Counted from the first letter of the stretch, positions 49,070-59,467 are shown. The stretch: 64,000 nucleotides of DNA from Bacillus sp. V5-8f (GCF_002863565.1 NZ_PGUW01000011.1:62001-126000); one strand, 5' to 3'. The notes: a model not told the origin generated them from the letters alone. A program made the numbers and translations.

Positions 49070-51034
49070 ATGCTTAAAAGATTAACACTACGAAACAAAC
49101 TGATTCTCTCGTTTATATTTATCTTGCTTGTGCCAAGTCTAATTATAGGGTTTTCGTCCTATAACAGTGCGAAAAATAATATAGAGCAGCAAATGATTTC
49201 AAACGCCAATGGAAACATTGAATTATTGAACAGCTTGATTGATGCAACCATCCTGCCAAAGATGGAACAGTCGAACTTTTTGGCATCGACTCTACATGCA
49301 GGAATGCTGAAAGACCGGGAATATAAAGAGCTGCAAAACCAGCTTCAGAATTTCACATCATCCAGCAAGGAAGTATTGTCAGTTTATGTCGGGACAACTG
49401 ACGGCAAGACCATCATCGAACCGGTGGTGGATTTGCCAAAAGATTTTGATCCAAGAGAGAGAGAGTGGTACAAACAGGCCATGGAACGTAAGGGGCAGGC
49501 TATTGTAACGGCTCCCTATACGGACGCCTCCACAGGCAAGCATGTCATCACCATGGCTTCCGTCTTGGAAGACGGCAGTGGCGTTGTAGGGATTGATGTA
49601 GATATCGACAGCATCAACAAAACGATTTCCACTGCGAAAATCGGGGAAAAAGGGTTTCCTTTTGTGGCGGATGCAGATGGCAACATGGCGTTCCATCCCA
49701 CGGATAACAGCCGAAAACCATTAGTCAAACAAGTGGCAGGCCCGATGTTTGGAAAGAGCCAAGGAAAATTCTCCTACGAAATAAATGGCGTGTCTAAACA
49801 GCTTGTTTTCTTGACGAATGAAACGACCGGATGGAAAGTTGCAGGAACTATGGATAAGTTGGAATACACGCAAGCTTCCTCGTCCATCTTCAATATTACT
49901 ATCCTAGTGATTGGGATTATGGTGGTCATTGGCGGTTTGTTTGTATACCTTGTGATCCGTTCCATTGTCCGTCCGATTCAAAATATGGTCTCGGTAACAG
50001 AAAAGGTCAGCAGCGGGGATTTGACAGAGCGTGTGGCAATCAAGACCAATGATGAACTTGGCAAACTCGGCGCAAGCTTTAATAAGATGATTGATTCTGT
50101 ACGGATGCTTGTTTCAAAGATTAACCAATCTTCAGACCATTTGGCCGCATCAACTCAGCAGCTAGCCGCGAGCTCAGAGCAGACCGCCCAGACTACCAGG
50201 GAAGTGACAACTGCTATCACACAAGTGGCAATTGGCTCAAAGGCGCAGATGGCAAGTTCCATAGAAGCAGGAAAGTCCATGGAAACAATAACAGAAGGCA
50301 TCGGGCGTATTGCGTTTAATTCTAGTACTGTATCGGAATCTTCAGTCGCTGCCCATAAAAATGCGGAACAGGGAGATCAAGTGCTTGAGGAAATGGTAGC
50401 ACAAATGAAAAACATTAGTGACTCCGTTAAACAAGGCGTTGGCATCGTGAGGCTTCTCGGGCATCATTCCGAACAAATCGGGAAATTTATCGAAGTGATT
50501 ACCCAAATTTCTGATCAGACAAACCTTCTTGCTTTAAATGCAGCGATTGAAGCCGCACGTGCAGGCGAACATGGACGCGGCTTCGCGGTGGTGGCCGATG
50601 AAGTACGGAAGCTTGCCGAGGATTCCAAACGGTCTGCCGATCAGATTGCACAGCTGGTGGCGACCATCCAGAGTGATACATTGAAGGCCGTTTCCTTAAT
50701 GGAAAAAGGCGAGGAAGAAGCGAATAGCGGCCTGATGGTGGTAGATACAGCTAGCAAAGCGTTCCAGCACATCCTGCAGTCTGTGCAGGAAGTATCCAGC
50801 CAGATTCAGGAGGTAGCGGCTACCTCTCAAGAAATGTCGGCAAGCTCGGAAGAAATTGCGGCCACTGTGGAGCAAGTTTCGCACATTGCAAGTGAAACCG
50901 CCGAAAGCACAAGCCAGGTTGCAGGCAATGCCGAACTGCAGTTAACAGCCATTCAGGAAATTTCACAATCCATTCATGAACTGGGCACACTGGCAGCGGA
51001 TCTTCAAGAAACCGTAAATCAATTTAAAATATAG
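49070..51034 (+). CDS. Transmembrane methyl-accepting chemotaxis receptor (riboswitch 2)
   Basis: 654 residues: membrane segment about 10-30, dCache sensor about 35-275 ([17 protein letters not shown], then [16 protein letters not shown]), membrane segment about 279-300, HAMP ([21 protein letters not shown]), and MCP signalling domain with tip [20 protein letters not shown] and [12 protein letters not shown]. The C-terminus VNQFKI matches McpA/TlpA-type receptors. GGAGG precedes the ATG. Expression is expected to follow c-di-GMP via the upstream riboswitch. The sensor sequence differs clearly from that of the receptor at 19107, so a different ligand is likely. Confidence 0.95.
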   Translation: MLKRLTLRNKLILSFIFILLVPSLIIGFSSYNSAKNNIEQQMISNANGNIELLNSLIDATILPKMEQSNFLASTLHAGMLKDREYKELQNQLQNFTSSSKEVLSVYVGTTDGKTIIEPVVDLPKDFDPREREWYKQAMERKGQAIVTAPYTDASTGKHVITMASVLEDGSGVVGIDVDIDSINKTISTAKIGEKGFPFVADADGNMAFHPTDNSRKPLVKQVAGPMFGKSQGKFSYEINGVSKQLVFLTNETTGWKVAGTMDKLEYTQASSSIFNITILVIGIMVVIGGLFVYLVIRSIVRPIQNMVSVTEKVSSGDLTERVAIKTNDELGKLGASFNKMIDSVRMLVSKINQSSDHLAASTQQLAASSEQTAQTTREVTTAITQVAIGSKAQMASSIEAGKSMETITEGIGRIAFNSSTVSESSVAAHKNAEQGDQVLEEMVAQMKNISDSVKQGVGIVRLLGHHSEQIGKFIEVITQISDQTNLLALNAAIEAARAGEHGRGFAVVADEVRKLAEDSKRSADQIAQLVATIQSDTLKAVSLMEKGEEEANSGLMVVDTASKAFQHILQSVQEVSSQIQEVAATSQEMSASSEEIAATVEQVSHIASETAESTSQVAGNAELQLTAIQEISQSIHELGTLAADLQETVNQFKI

Positions 51035-51080
51035 TGTTTTCCTGTAATAATCTTTATTAATGCAGATAACTAAGCCATTT

Positions 51081-51118
51081 AAAAAGGGAAAAGTCCATAA
51101 AGGGATTTTTCCCTTTTT
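51081..51118. terminator. Bidirectional terminator, chemoreceptor and tagF
   Basis: AAAAAGGGAAAAGTCC / GGGATTTTTCCCTTTTT, long stem with A run on one side and T run on the other, suited to both converging transcripts. Confidence 0.85.
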
Positions 51119-51145
51119 ATACTAATAAGTGAACAGAAGTGGATC

Positions 51146-53266
51146 CTAGGCTTGTTTGAGAGGGAAAATTTTTTCAACGATTTGACGGGTTGAATCTCCA
51201 CATTCTAAATAACAAAATTTATTATAAAACTCATCGTACTCTGTGGGTCTTTTAAACCCTTCCGCTTCTAGCTTTTTTACAGTTTGAATGACTTCTTCAG
51301 TCGTCTTTACTAAAGGGCCAGGGGCTTCCTGTTCAAAGTTAAAATAAAAGCCACGAAGATTGTCCCGGTATTGATCAATATCATATACATAGAATATCAT
51401 AGGCCGTTTCAAGTTGCCGTAATCAAAGAATACTGACGAATAATCAGTGATTAAGATATCTGACATTACATACAATTCACGGATGTCTTCGTGATTCGAG
51501 AAATCATAGGCAAAGCCCTGGAAAGGCGTTAAATCAAGATATTCTGAAATCAAATAGTGCAACCGGCAGAGCAGTATATAATCGTTTTCCAATTTCTCCT
51601 TCATTACATGAAGATCCAGATTTATATCAAAGCGGTATTTTCCGACTGTATAAAATTGATTGTCCCGCCATGTTGGAGCATATAAAATTACTTTTTTGTC
51701 CAAAGGGATTCCATAATTTTGTTTCAACTTATCAATGGTTTGCTGATCATTGTGGTTACAAATGAAATCATTTCTCGGGTAGCCGGTTTCCACCACTTCT
51801 TTATCAAATTGAAAAGCCCTTCGAAAGATTTCGGATGAATAGGCATTTGGAGAAATTAAATAGTCCCAATTTTTTGCTTCTTTAATGAAGTTTTTCTTAT
51901 AATTTTCAGCTGTTGTTCCGGGCATATGCACTTCTTCCATATCCGCAGCCAGCCGTTTTAGAGGGGTGCCATGCCATGTTTGAAGGTAAATGGTGTTTTT
52001 TGGTTTGGGCAGCCATAAGGGCATTCTGCTGTTTGTCACCCAGAAACGGGCACGCGGCATGATCAATAGCCACTTCAAAGAAAAACGGCGGATGCACTTT
52101 AGATTCTTGTCCTTGAAATTATGAAGATGCTTTTTGTCGACGCTCCAGTAACATTTATAAGGATAACGATGATCTTGTAGATACTCATAAATCGCACGTG
52201 GGTTATCGCTAAACTGTTTGCCAAGGAAACTTTCAAAAACAACTATTTTTTGCTTTTTAGGCAACATTCCGATCGAATAAAAAACTCTTTTATAAAGTTT
52301 TTTTATAACTGGGTGTCTTTTGATATAGAGAAATTTCCCTTTTACTGTTGTTTTTATTTCATTTTTAAAATTATATCTTGAAAGCTTAATATGTAATTGT
52401 TTTGCTTTTTTGGTTCTGCTTATGGTTACCCGTTTTTTGTCGCCATTGACCTTCTTGACCAGGGATTGTTTCTTGAAAGTAGGAGATTTAAGCACTATGG
52501 GGGATGTCTCGGCAGTTACTTTCTTATAGCCCACGGTATAGGACATTTCAATCCGTGCTTTAAATGTGATTGCTTCACTTTTATATGACAGGAAGGCTTT
52601 TATTGGGATCACGGCTTCAAAAGCGATTGGAAGGACATTATTATCCCTTTTATATCCTCTTGTTACATACCCCTTATCCACGATTAATAAAGGTACTTTA
52701 ATGAGATGTTTCTCATCATTTTCCATAAATACCAAGGTTGCTTTTGTATCAACAGTCTCCCCTGATAATAAAGGATGAACGGTATAACCTTTTATGCCTA
52801 TCGTGCCTTTATTGATAAAATTTATATGTTCTACCTTGGCAAAAGGTTGGGCTAATTGTGACTTGAATGAAAGGTTTCCATGATTTGTAGTGAAGGGTGC
52901 CAACATTTTACCTTTTTTTAGGAAGAACAATAGCTCCAAATCCATAAGTTCGCTGTGTATCCGTATTCTTTCAGTTGAATGGTCGGTTCCATACGCCACA
53001 TAAACATCCCAGTCTTTTCCGTTCATCAATAGTTCCTCTAAATCTACTTCTGTTAAAGCTGCCTTAAGATTATGTTTTTTGTTATCAACGAAGGTTAAGG
53101 GATACTGTTTCTTTTTTGTTGTATATCGTTCAACAAATAGCAGAGTCAGTTCGTTCTGAAATACAAAGTGCAGTTTGGGAAACTTGATCTGGAGGTATAA
53201 GCAAGAATTCTCCAAATATATAGAATCCAAATGACAATTTTTAATAAAACGGGTTCTTCTTCTCAA
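51146..53266 (-). CDS. tagF: Poly(glycerol phosphate) polymerase TagF
   Basis: 706-residue CDP-glycerol glycerophosphotransferase that extends the wall teichoic acid chain on the cytoplasmic face. The N-terminal about 290 residues are beta-rich; the catalytic half (about 330-706) has two Rossmann-like lobes with WHGTPLKRLA (catalytic His), YLISPNAYSSEIF, YAPTWRDNQ and ITDYSSVFFDY (CDP-glycerol site). Slightly shorter than B. subtilis TagF. Start is TTG, eight bases after TAGGGGA. Divergent from tagD-tagB-tagG-tagH across a 320-base gap. Confidence 0.94.
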   Translation of the reverse strand: MRRRTRFIKNCHLDSIYLENSCLYLQIKFPKLHFVFQNELTLLFVERYTTKKKQYPLTFVDNKKHNLKAALTEVDLEELLMNGKDWDVYVAYGTDHSTERIRIHSELMDLELLFFLKKGKMLAPFTTNHGNLSFKSQLAQPFAKVEHINFINKGTIGIKGYTVHPLLSGETVDTKATLVFMENDEKHLIKVPLLIVDKGYVTRGYKRDNNVLPIAFEAVIPIKAFLSYKSEAITFKARIEMSYTVGYKKVTAETSPIVLKSPTFKKQSLVKKVNGDKKRVTISRTKKAKQLHIKLSRYNFKNEIKTTVKGKFLYIKRHPVIKKLYKRVFYSIGMLPKKQKIVVFESFLGKQFSDNPRAIYEYLQDHRYPYKCYWSVDKKHLHNFKDKNLKCIRRFSLKWLLIMPRARFWVTNSRMPLWLPKPKNTIYLQTWHGTPLKRLAADMEEVHMPGTTAENYKKNFIKEAKNWDYLISPNAYSSEIFRRAFQFDKEVVETGYPRNDFICNHNDQQTIDKLKQNYGIPLDKKVILYAPTWRDNQFYTVGKYRFDINLDLHVMKEKLENDYILLCRLHYLISEYLDLTPFQGFAYDFSNHEDIRELYVMSDILITDYSSVFFDYGNLKRPMIFYVYDIDQYRDNLRGFYFNFEQEAPGPLVKTTEEVIQTVKKLEAEGFKRPTEYDEFYNKFCYLECGDSTRQIVEKIFPLKQA

Positions 53267-53586
53267 AATATTTGTCCCCTAACGTAGAAAAATCCTACCT
53301 TTTATTATTTACCGGTAGGATAAATATATACATTTTCACTTACTGCTTGCGTTTTAGGAGGTCAGACCCCCAATGCGGTAAGGCAATAAAGCATCGGGAT
53401 ACATTATCAAATACGATAACCCAATAAATCTCCAGGTTAGTTACTGCTCCAAAATAGTAATACAATGAATAAACCGGTGAAGGTCTGAAACCTAAGTGAT
53501 CGTAATTTTGACATTTCCGGAATAAATATTGAAATTTTTTCCTATAATTACTAAAGAAAAATTCCCATCAAGAGGAGGGCTCGCGT
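53267..53586. promoter_or_regulatory. Divergent tagF / tagD control region
   Basis: About 320 bases that must hold both promoters. TATAAT at 53543-53548 is a likely -10 for tagD. A GGAGGTCAGACCCCC element at about 53358-53372 resembles the arms of the hairpin at 44828. Confidence 0.45.
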
Positions 53587-53985
53587 ATGAAAAAGGTGTT
53601 GACATACGGAACCTTTGATTTACTGCATTTTGGGCATATCAATTTACTGAAGCGCGCAAAAGCATTAGGGGATTACCTAGTCGTTGGCCTGTCCACTGAT
53701 GAATTTAATAAATCGAAAAATAAACAAGCCTATCACAGCTTTGAAAATAGGAAGATGATTTTGGAATCGATCCGCTTTGTTGATGAGGCCATTCCTGAAC
53801 GAAGCTGGAACCAGAAAATAGAGGATGTCATGAAACATAATATTGATATTTTTGTTATGGGGGATGATTGGGAAGGACATTTTGATTTTCTAACTGACCA
53901 TTGTGAGGTCATTTACTTGCCAAGGACGATTGGCATCTCTACTTCAAAGATCAAAAAAGATTTGAATGTAGTGAACAATGGTTAG
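53587..53985 (+). CDS. tagD: Glycerol-3-phosphate cytidylyltransferase TagD
   Basis: Makes CDP-glycerol, the donor for TagB and TagF, from CTP and glycerol-3-phosphate. 132 residues with HFGH (His14, His17), the cytidylyltransferase RTIGISTSKIK motif and GDDWEGHFD. GGAGGG precedes the ATG. Overlaps the tagB start by eight bases. Confidence 0.97.
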   Translation: MKKVLTYGTFDLLHFGHINLLKRAKALGDYLVVGLSTDEFNKSKNKQAYHSFENRKMILESIRFVDEAIPERSWNQKIEDVMKHNIDIFVMGDDWEGHFDFLTDHCEVIYLPRTIGISTSKIKKDLNVVNNG

Positions 53986-55156
53986 GGAGCTAGCCATTTT
54001 TCTTTTTCTGCTTGTCTTTAGGCTTGTTTTTTTTCTCTTTAACCTCTTGCCACTTAAGGATAAGACAACTTTTATTGTTAGCTTTGGTGATAACAGCAAA
54101 TATGTTTTGGAAGAAATGTGGCGGCAAAACATCGAGGTTGAAGTGGCAGTCCTTTGTAAAAGAAATAGAATGGACCTATTCATTGACTATACACATATTG
54201 AAGTCGTTCCTTTTGACACACTGACTGTCTTTCATTGGTTGAAATCGATTTATCACTTAGCAACGTCCCGTTATATTATGGTGGATAATTATTATGGCTT
54301 TCTTGCCGCTGTCCATTTTAAAAAGGGGGTTGAATGTATTCAATTATGGCATGCATCAGGCGCCTGGAAGAAGTTCGGACTTGAAGACGAATCGATCAAG
54401 TATAGAAGTCCAAAAGCAAGAAAGCGCTTTTCACGGGTTTATAGTAGATTTCACAAAGTAGTGGTTGGCTCGGATGCCATGGCGGCTGTTTTTATGAAAT
54501 CCTTTAGCCTTAACGCGCAACAAATTTTAAGAACCGGTGTCCCGCGTACAGATTTCTTTTTTAATGAAAAACTGGTAAAAAAGGCAAGGCATACATTAGC
54601 TGTTCAATATCCTATGTGGAAAACCAAAAAAGTCATTTTGTATGCACCTACATATCGGGACAACGAGCTTGAGCAATTTACGCTCCAACTTGATCTCCAA
54701 ACAATGGCTGAGAAGCTAGGCAATGATTATATTCTTCTTCTGCGTTTGCATCCTGCCATCCAGAATACAGTTATTTTTTCTAAACAATATTCGGATTTCG
54801 TTGTTGATGTATCCTCCATAAAATATGAAATGAATGAACTGCTTGTTGCCGCCGACTATTTAATTACGGATTATTCATCCATCGTATTTGAATATTCGCT
54901 TATGAAAAAACCAATCATTTTTTTCATATATGATTTAGAGCAATATAAGCATTCCCGTGGAGTTGTGGAGGAATTTGAACATCATCTTCCAGGCCCCATT
55001 GCGAGAGCTACGAATTCAATTATTGAAACAATCCTTTCCAATGAGTTCAATCTTCATGCGATCCACGATTTTTCCGAAATATGGAACAAATATTCTAAGG
55101 GTTATTCAAGCTATCATTTGGTTCAATATATGTTTCCTGAAAAAGTCCGGAGATAA
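53978..55156 (+). CDS. tagB: Teichoic acid glycerol-phosphate primase TagB
   Basis: 392-residue CDP-glycerol glycerophosphotransferase that adds the first glycerol phosphate to the ManNAc-GlcNAc linkage unit. An N-terminal hydrophobic stretch (IFLFLLVFRLVFFLFNLL) anchors it to the membrane face; catalytic motifs CIQLWHASGAWKKFG and LITDYSSIVFEYS match TagF. Lacks TagF's long N-terminal domain, which supports primase rather than polymerase. Translationally coupled to tagD. Confidence 0.92.
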   Translation: MVRELAIFLFLLVFRLVFFLFNLLPLKDKTTFIVSFGDNSKYVLEEMWRQNIEVEVAVLCKRNRMDLFIDYTHIEVVPFDTLTVFHWLKSIYHLATSRYIMVDNYYGFLAAVHFKKGVECIQLWHASGAWKKFGLEDESIKYRSPKARKRFSRVYSRFHKVVVGSDAMAAVFMKSFSLNAQQILRTGVPRTDFFFNEKLVKKARHTLAVQYPMWKTKKVILYAPTYRDNELEQFTLQLDLQTMAEKLGNDYILLLRLHPAIQNTVIFSKQYSDFVVDVSSIKYEMNELLVAADYLITDYSSIVFEYSLMKKPIIFFIYDLEQYKHSRGVVEEFEHHLPGPIARATNSIIETILSNEFNLHAIHDFSEIWNKYSKGYSSYHLVQYMFPEKVRR

Positions 55157-55269
55157 AAGGATAAGGGTAAGCTTAATCCTTTAAATTGAAAAATGGCTTA
55201 GAATGTTTATTTTTGGGCAATGACTGTAATAAAATCCTTATTTGTGTGAGGGAAGGACAGGCTTTTATT

Positions 55270-56100
55270 ATGAAGTCACTAATTACAATTGTAAGGGAGC
55301 AAATTAGTTCCTTTTATCTAATTCTAAGACTCTCTGCCTTTGAAATAAAAAGTGCCAATAACAATAATTATTTGGGCAGGGTTTGGGAAATATTGAATCC
55401 GGTCATCCAGCTTTCAATTTACTGGTTAGTGTTCGGGATTGGAGTACGCGGCGGCCAAGATATTACAATGGAAAATGGTGTGCAAATTCCTTTTTTCATT
55501 TGGATGGTAACGGGGATGATTGTTTGGTTTTTTGTGAATCCGGCCATTTCGAAATCCTCCAAATCCATCTATTCAAGGCTTCAATTGATTTCTAAAATGA
55601 GCTTTCCAATGAGTGCGATTCCGTCCTTTGTTATCATGGCTAATTTCTATACGCATCTTATGCTGGTTGCGGTTGTATTGATTTTCTTACAATTTACCGA
55701 TTTTAAACTATCCGTCTATTATTTTCAGCTTCCTTATTTCATGTTGGCAACGCTAGTGTTCTTGATTGCTCTTGCTCTTATAACATCAACTCTTTCTACA
55801 ATCATTCGTGATATACAACAAATTGTTCAGGCTGTTTTAAGAATGATGCTATATTTAACTCCACTTCTTTGGCATACACATGATTTTGTGCTTAAGGGGA
55901 TTGATTTAACCTTTTTGTTTAAGCTGAATCCTCTATATTACCTTGTCGAAGGATACAGGGCGTCGTTGCTGGGGACAACATGGTATGCTGTTGAATACAC
56001 CGGATACACGCTTTATTTTTGGGTATTGATTCTTGTTATGCTCATTGTGGGTTCTGCTTTACATTTGAAATTTAGAAATCGTTTTGTAGATTTCTTATAG
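55270..56100 (+). CDS. tagG: Teichoic acid ABC exporter permease TagG
   Basis: 276-residue ABC-2 type permease with six membrane segments that, with TagH, flips finished wall teichoic acid across the membrane. N-terminal amphipathic helix SSFYLILRLSAFEIKSANNNNYLGRVW is split by typical ABC-2 motifs (LGRVWEILNPV). The ATG at 55270 gives almost exactly the B. subtilis TagG length; a frame from 55186 adds 28 unrelated residues. AAGGA lies about 12 bases upstream. Confidence 0.93.
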   Translation: MKSLITIVREQISSFYLILRLSAFEIKSANNNNYLGRVWEILNPVIQLSIYWLVFGIGVRGGQDITMENGVQIPFFIWMVTGMIVWFFVNPAISKSSKSIYSRLQLISKMSFPMSAIPSFVIMANFYTHLMLVAVVLIFLQFTDFKLSVYYFQLPYFMLATLVFLIALALITSTLSTIIRDIQQIVQAVLRMMLYLTPLLWHTHDFVLKGIDLTFLFKLNPLYYLVEGYRASLLGTTWYAVEYTGYTLYFWVLILVMLIVGSALHLKFRNRFVDFL

Positions 56101-56118
56101 ATAGATGAGGGACATAAA

Positions 56119-56943
56119 TTGAGTACAACTGTTGTGGTGGAAAACGTTTATAAAAAATATAAGATGCACAAATCACCGAAAGAAAAACTTTTGGATGTTA
56201 TTTTGCCTGGAGGCTATGGGGAAGATTTCTATGCCCTTCAAGATATTTCATTTACCGCGAATCAAGGGGATGTAATTGGGCTTGTTGGAGTAAACGGTTC
56301 AGGAAAATCAACCCTTTCCAACATCATAGGTGGTGTTATCCCACCAACATTTGGTACCGTAAAGACAGTTGGGCAGACTTCAATTATTGCCATCTCATCA
56401 GGACTTAATAACCAGTTGACCGGAAGGGAAAATATTGAATTAAAGTGTTTAATGCTCGGCTTTAGGAAAAAGGAAATCCAGGAGATGGAAGCGGAAATCA
56501 TTGAATTTGCTGATATTGGGAAGTTTATCAACCAGCCAGTTAAAAAGTATTCAAGCGGGATGAGGTCCCGCCTCGGCTATGCAATCTCAGTTACCGTAAA
56601 CCCCGATATACTAATCATCGACGAAGCCCTTTCAGTAGGTGACCAGGTATTTGCACAAAAATCAAAAAACAAAATGCTTGAGTTCCGGAAAAAAGGGAAA
56701 ACGATTTTCTTTGTAAGCCATTCAATGGGCCAGATTAAAGAGTTTTGTGAAAAAGCGATATGGCTTGAATATGGTGAGATAAAAGACTTCGGCCCTGTAA
56801 ATGAAGTGATTCCAGAATACGAAAAGTTCTTAAAGAAATATAAGGCAATGACAAATGAAGAGCAGAAAATATTCCGCGACGAAGCCATACTGAAGCAAAG
56901 CGGATTAACTCCTTTAAAGAATAGGAAGGAAATCTCACAATAA
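56119..56943 (+). CDS. tagH: Teichoic acid ABC exporter ATPase TagH
   Basis: 274-residue ATPase partner of TagG. Walker A GVNGSGKST at 57-65, signature YSSGMRSRL near 144-152, Walker B ILIIDEA at 164-170, and H-loop FVSHSMGQ. GGYGEDFYALQDISF before Walker A is typical of the teichoic/O-antigen exporter group. It lacks the long C-terminal extension of B. subtilis TagH. Starts at TTG after GAGGGA. Its 3' end overlaps the convergent mnaA gene by nine bases. Confidence 0.93.
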   Translation: MSTTVVVENVYKKYKMHKSPKEKLLDVILPGGYGEDFYALQDISFTANQGDVIGLVGVNGSGKSTLSNIIGGVIPPTFGTVKTVGQTSIIAISSGLNNQLTGRENIELKCLMLGFRKKEIQEMEAEIIEFADIGKFINQPVKKYSSGMRSRLGYAISVTVNPDILIIDEALSVGDQVFAQKSKNKMLEFRKKGKTIFFVSHSMGQIKEFCEKAIWLEYGEIKDFGPVNEVIPEYEKFLKKYKAMTNEEQKIFRDEAILKQSGLTPLKNRKEISQ

Positions 56944-58101
56944 ACTCACGCACGATTGAAATGGGTCGGGCCTTTCTTTTCGAAGTTTAAAATAGCAAAG
57001 AATGGCTTCTGCAATGCGGCGGGAGGCTTCACCGTCTCCATACGGATTTTTTGCTTTACGCATTTTAGAATATGCGATGGGGTCTGTTAACAGATGATCA
57101 ACCATTTTATAAATGGTTTCTGCGTTGGTTCCCGCCAATTTTACAGTGCCCGCGGCAATGCCTTCCGGGCGTTCTGTTGTATTCCGCAAAACAAGAACAG
57201 GGATGCCAAGAGAAGGTGCTTCTTCCTGGATACCTCCTGAATCTGTGAGTATTAAATAAGAACGCGCCATAAAATTATGAAAGTCAATAGCATCCAAGGG
57301 ATCAATCAGATGTATCCGGGGATGGTTTCCCAATATGTCCCGGGCTGCCTGCCTTACTGCCGGGTTAAAGTGAACCGGGTACACAACAGCAATATCATTA
57401 TGCCTTTCAGCCAACCTGTAGATAGCTCTAAATATACCACGCATAGTCTCTCCAAAAATTTCACGTCGATGGGCAGTCACTAGAATAAGACGTGAACCAG
57501 CTATTTCCTCGAACATTGAATGATGATAATCCTTATAAATGGTTATTTTTTGTGCATCAATAACCGTATTGCCAGTTACGAAAATCGTTTCTTCCAATAT
57601 ATTTTCTTTTCGCAGATTGTTCGCTGAGATCTCGGTTGGGGTGAAGTGAAGATCAGCGATAATACTGGTAAGTTTCCGGTTTATTTCTTCAGGGAATGGT
57701 GAGTACTTATGATTTGTTCTAAGACCGGCTTCGACGTGGCCAACTGCGACTTGATTATAGAAAGCTGCTAAACTCGCTGTAAAAGTTGTAGTTGTATCAC
57801 CGTGAACCAGAATCATGTCCGGTTTGGCCTTTTTTATCACATGATCTAAATCCTCTAGTGCACGCGTCGTAACATCCATTAGGCTTTGCTGGTCTTTCAT
57901 TATATTAAGGTCAAAATCTGGATAGATTTTGAACACATCCAGCACTTGATCAAGCATTTGGCGATGTTGGCCAGTTACACACACATACGTATCAAATTCC
58001 TTATGTTTTTTTAGTTCATTGATAATAGGAGCCATCTTAATAGCTTCCGGCCTTGTCCCAAAAATGATCATGATTCTTTTCTTTTCATATGAAGGACACA
58101 T
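56935..58101 (-). CDS. mnaA: UDP-GlcNAc 2-epimerase MnaA
   Basis: Supplies UDP-ManNAc for TagA by epimerising UDP-GlcNAc. 388 residues in the non-hydrolysing epimerase/WecB family: FGTRPEAIKMAP, VTGQHRQMLDQVL, VHGDTTTTF, GHVEAGLRT (catalytic region), TAHRREIFGE and LTDSGGIQEEAP. AAGGTG six bases before the ATG at 58101 makes this a better start than the GTG nine bases upstream. Converges on tagH with no space for a terminator. Confidence 0.96.
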   Translation of the reverse strand: MCPSYEKKRIMIIFGTRPEAIKMAPIINELKKHKEFDTYVCVTGQHRQMLDQVLDVFKIYPDFDLNIMKDQQSLMDVTTRALEDLDHVIKKAKPDMILVHGDTTTTFTASLAAFYNQVAVGHVEAGLRTNHKYSPFPEEINRKLTSIIADLHFTPTEISANNLRKENILEETIFVTGNTVIDAQKITIYKDYHHSMFEEIAGSRLILVTAHRREIFGETMRGIFRAIYRLAERHNDIAVVYPVHFNPAVRQAARDILGNHPRIHLIDPLDAIDFHNFMARSYLILTDSGGIQEEAPSLGIPVLVLRNTTERPEGIAAGTVKLAGTNAETIYKMVDHLLTDPIAYSKMRKAKNPYGDGEASRRIAEAILCYFKLRKERPDPFQSCVSLL

Positions 58102-58470
58102 TTCTCTCACCTTATCTGCAATTAACGGAATTGTTTACATAGGTTAAAACTGATAAATTGAACGGGGGAATGGTTATATTACATAGATAGTCTTTGAACA
58201 AGCCGCTTATTCCTCTAAATTTATAAATCTGCCGGTTTGTTAAAGCCCTGATACCGGGGAAAACTGGGCCTTCCTTCAAATGGTATATATTCTCACAATG
58301 TGCAAGGTTGGGCGCCTTGCTGATTTAAAACTTGGTATGTTCCGATTACTTTATTATCTCAATGCAGCTGCGAGAAATCGGGGAGTCACATGCAGTCTTT
58401 TTTAGGTGTTAAAATGCTGCAGATTAATGATGTAATCTTTAATGGATTCAAACAAAGGGAAATTTAAAAC
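58102..58470. other. Spacer upstream of mnaA
   Basis: About 370 bases. Should carry the mnaA promoter; no gene or clear promoter found. Confidence 0.45.
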
Positions 58471-58512
58471 AAAAAAGCCTCATGGTCATGTTAAAAGGTG
58501 ACTCATGAGGCT
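58471..58512 (-). terminator. Terminator of the decayed GNAT gene
   Basis: AAGCCTCATG / CATGAGGCTT perfect ten-base stem with T run on the minus strand. Confidence 0.8.
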
Positions 58513-58538
58513 TCATTTATGGTGAGAAGGGTTGCCAC

Positions 58539-58725
58539 TTACGATAATAGTATGGTCGTTCCGGTAGCTTCTCGTCCTCTCTCCACGAAACCTACTTTTT
58601 TATAAAAGTTCTGTTTCCCCTCTGCCGCAAATACTTGGATTTTTTTAATTCCTTCTTTCCTGCACTTTTCTATCAACCGTTCTACTACTTTTCTTCCCAA
58701 CTCCATATTTTGATACTAAAAATCC
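58539..58725 (-). pseudogene. Remnant of a GNAT acetyltransferase
   Basis: Minus-strand frame encodes only the C-terminal third of a GNAT domain: YQNMELGRKVVERLIEKC (acetyl-CoA-binding motif A region) and IKKIQVFAAEGKQNFYKKVGF (motif B region), ending at 58539. A TAG lies just upstream of the Tyr codon and the N-terminal half of the domain is missing. The intact terminator beyond it shows this was once an expressed gene. Confidence 0.75.
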
Positions 58726-58966
58726 AACTTTTTTATTTAGATCACAATTTCGATTATCTATTACCCGCGACCGGGGCCTGGTAATCTCTTAGAAGAAAGA
58801 ATCGATTCAAAAAGGCAAGTCATGGATCTTTAAAGGCAAGAGTTGCTATCTTTAAGGTGGGAGTCTTTTTTCGAAATAAAAAACAGAAAAAATACCTTCA
58901 TTTGCTTTACCGGATTAAAGGATGATATCATTTTATTTACTAATGGAAGAGAAAGGATGAAAAGGA

Positions 58967-59467
58967 ATGTCTTTGGAAACTGTAATAGCCCATTTTAAAC
59001 AGTGGAATCGCGAAACAGATGTGATGGAGTTTGAAACTTCCAGTGCAACGGTTGAGCAGGCTGCTAATACAATTGGGGTCATCCCTGCTCAAATTGCAAA
59101 GACGCTATCCTTCAGGGGAGAAGGGGACAAAGCAATCTTAATTGTCGCTGCAGGCGATGCCAAAATCGACAACCGGAAATTCCGGGATACATTCCATTTA
59201 AAGGCTCGTATGCTATCGCCAGACGAAGTTCTGGAGCAAACAGGTCATGTAATTGGAGGAGTTTGTCCATTCGGATTGGCAAATGATTTGGATGTCTTTC
59301 TCGACATTTCATTGAAAAGATTCACCACAGTTTATCCCGCCTGCGGAAGTATTAACTCTGCAATCAAGTTAACATGCGAAGAACTATACCAATATTCATA
59401 TGCGAAACAATGGGTGGAAGTTTGTAAAGGATGGGAAGACGAACAGGAAAAGAAGTCGGTATCTTAA
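58967..59467 (+). CDS. YbaK/EbsC-family aminoacyl-tRNA editing protein
   Basis: 166-residue single-domain protein of the family that deacylates mischarged tRNA (YbaK on Cys-tRNA(Pro), ProXp types). AKTLSFRG contains the conserved Lys45; VAAGDAKIDNRKF, HVIGGVCPFGL and PACGSINSAIKL are diagnostic. Which amino acid it clears is not decidable by eye. AAAGGATG and AAAGGA stand ahead of the ATG. Single gene. Confidence 0.92.
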   Translation: MSLETVIAHFKQWNRETDVMEFETSSATVEQAANTIGVIPAQIAKTLSFRGEGDKAILIVAAGDAKIDNRKFRDTFHLKARMLSPDEVLEQTGHVIGGVCPFGLANDLDVFLDISLKRFTTVYPACGSINSAIKLTCEELYQYSYAKQWVEVCKGWEDEQEKKSVS

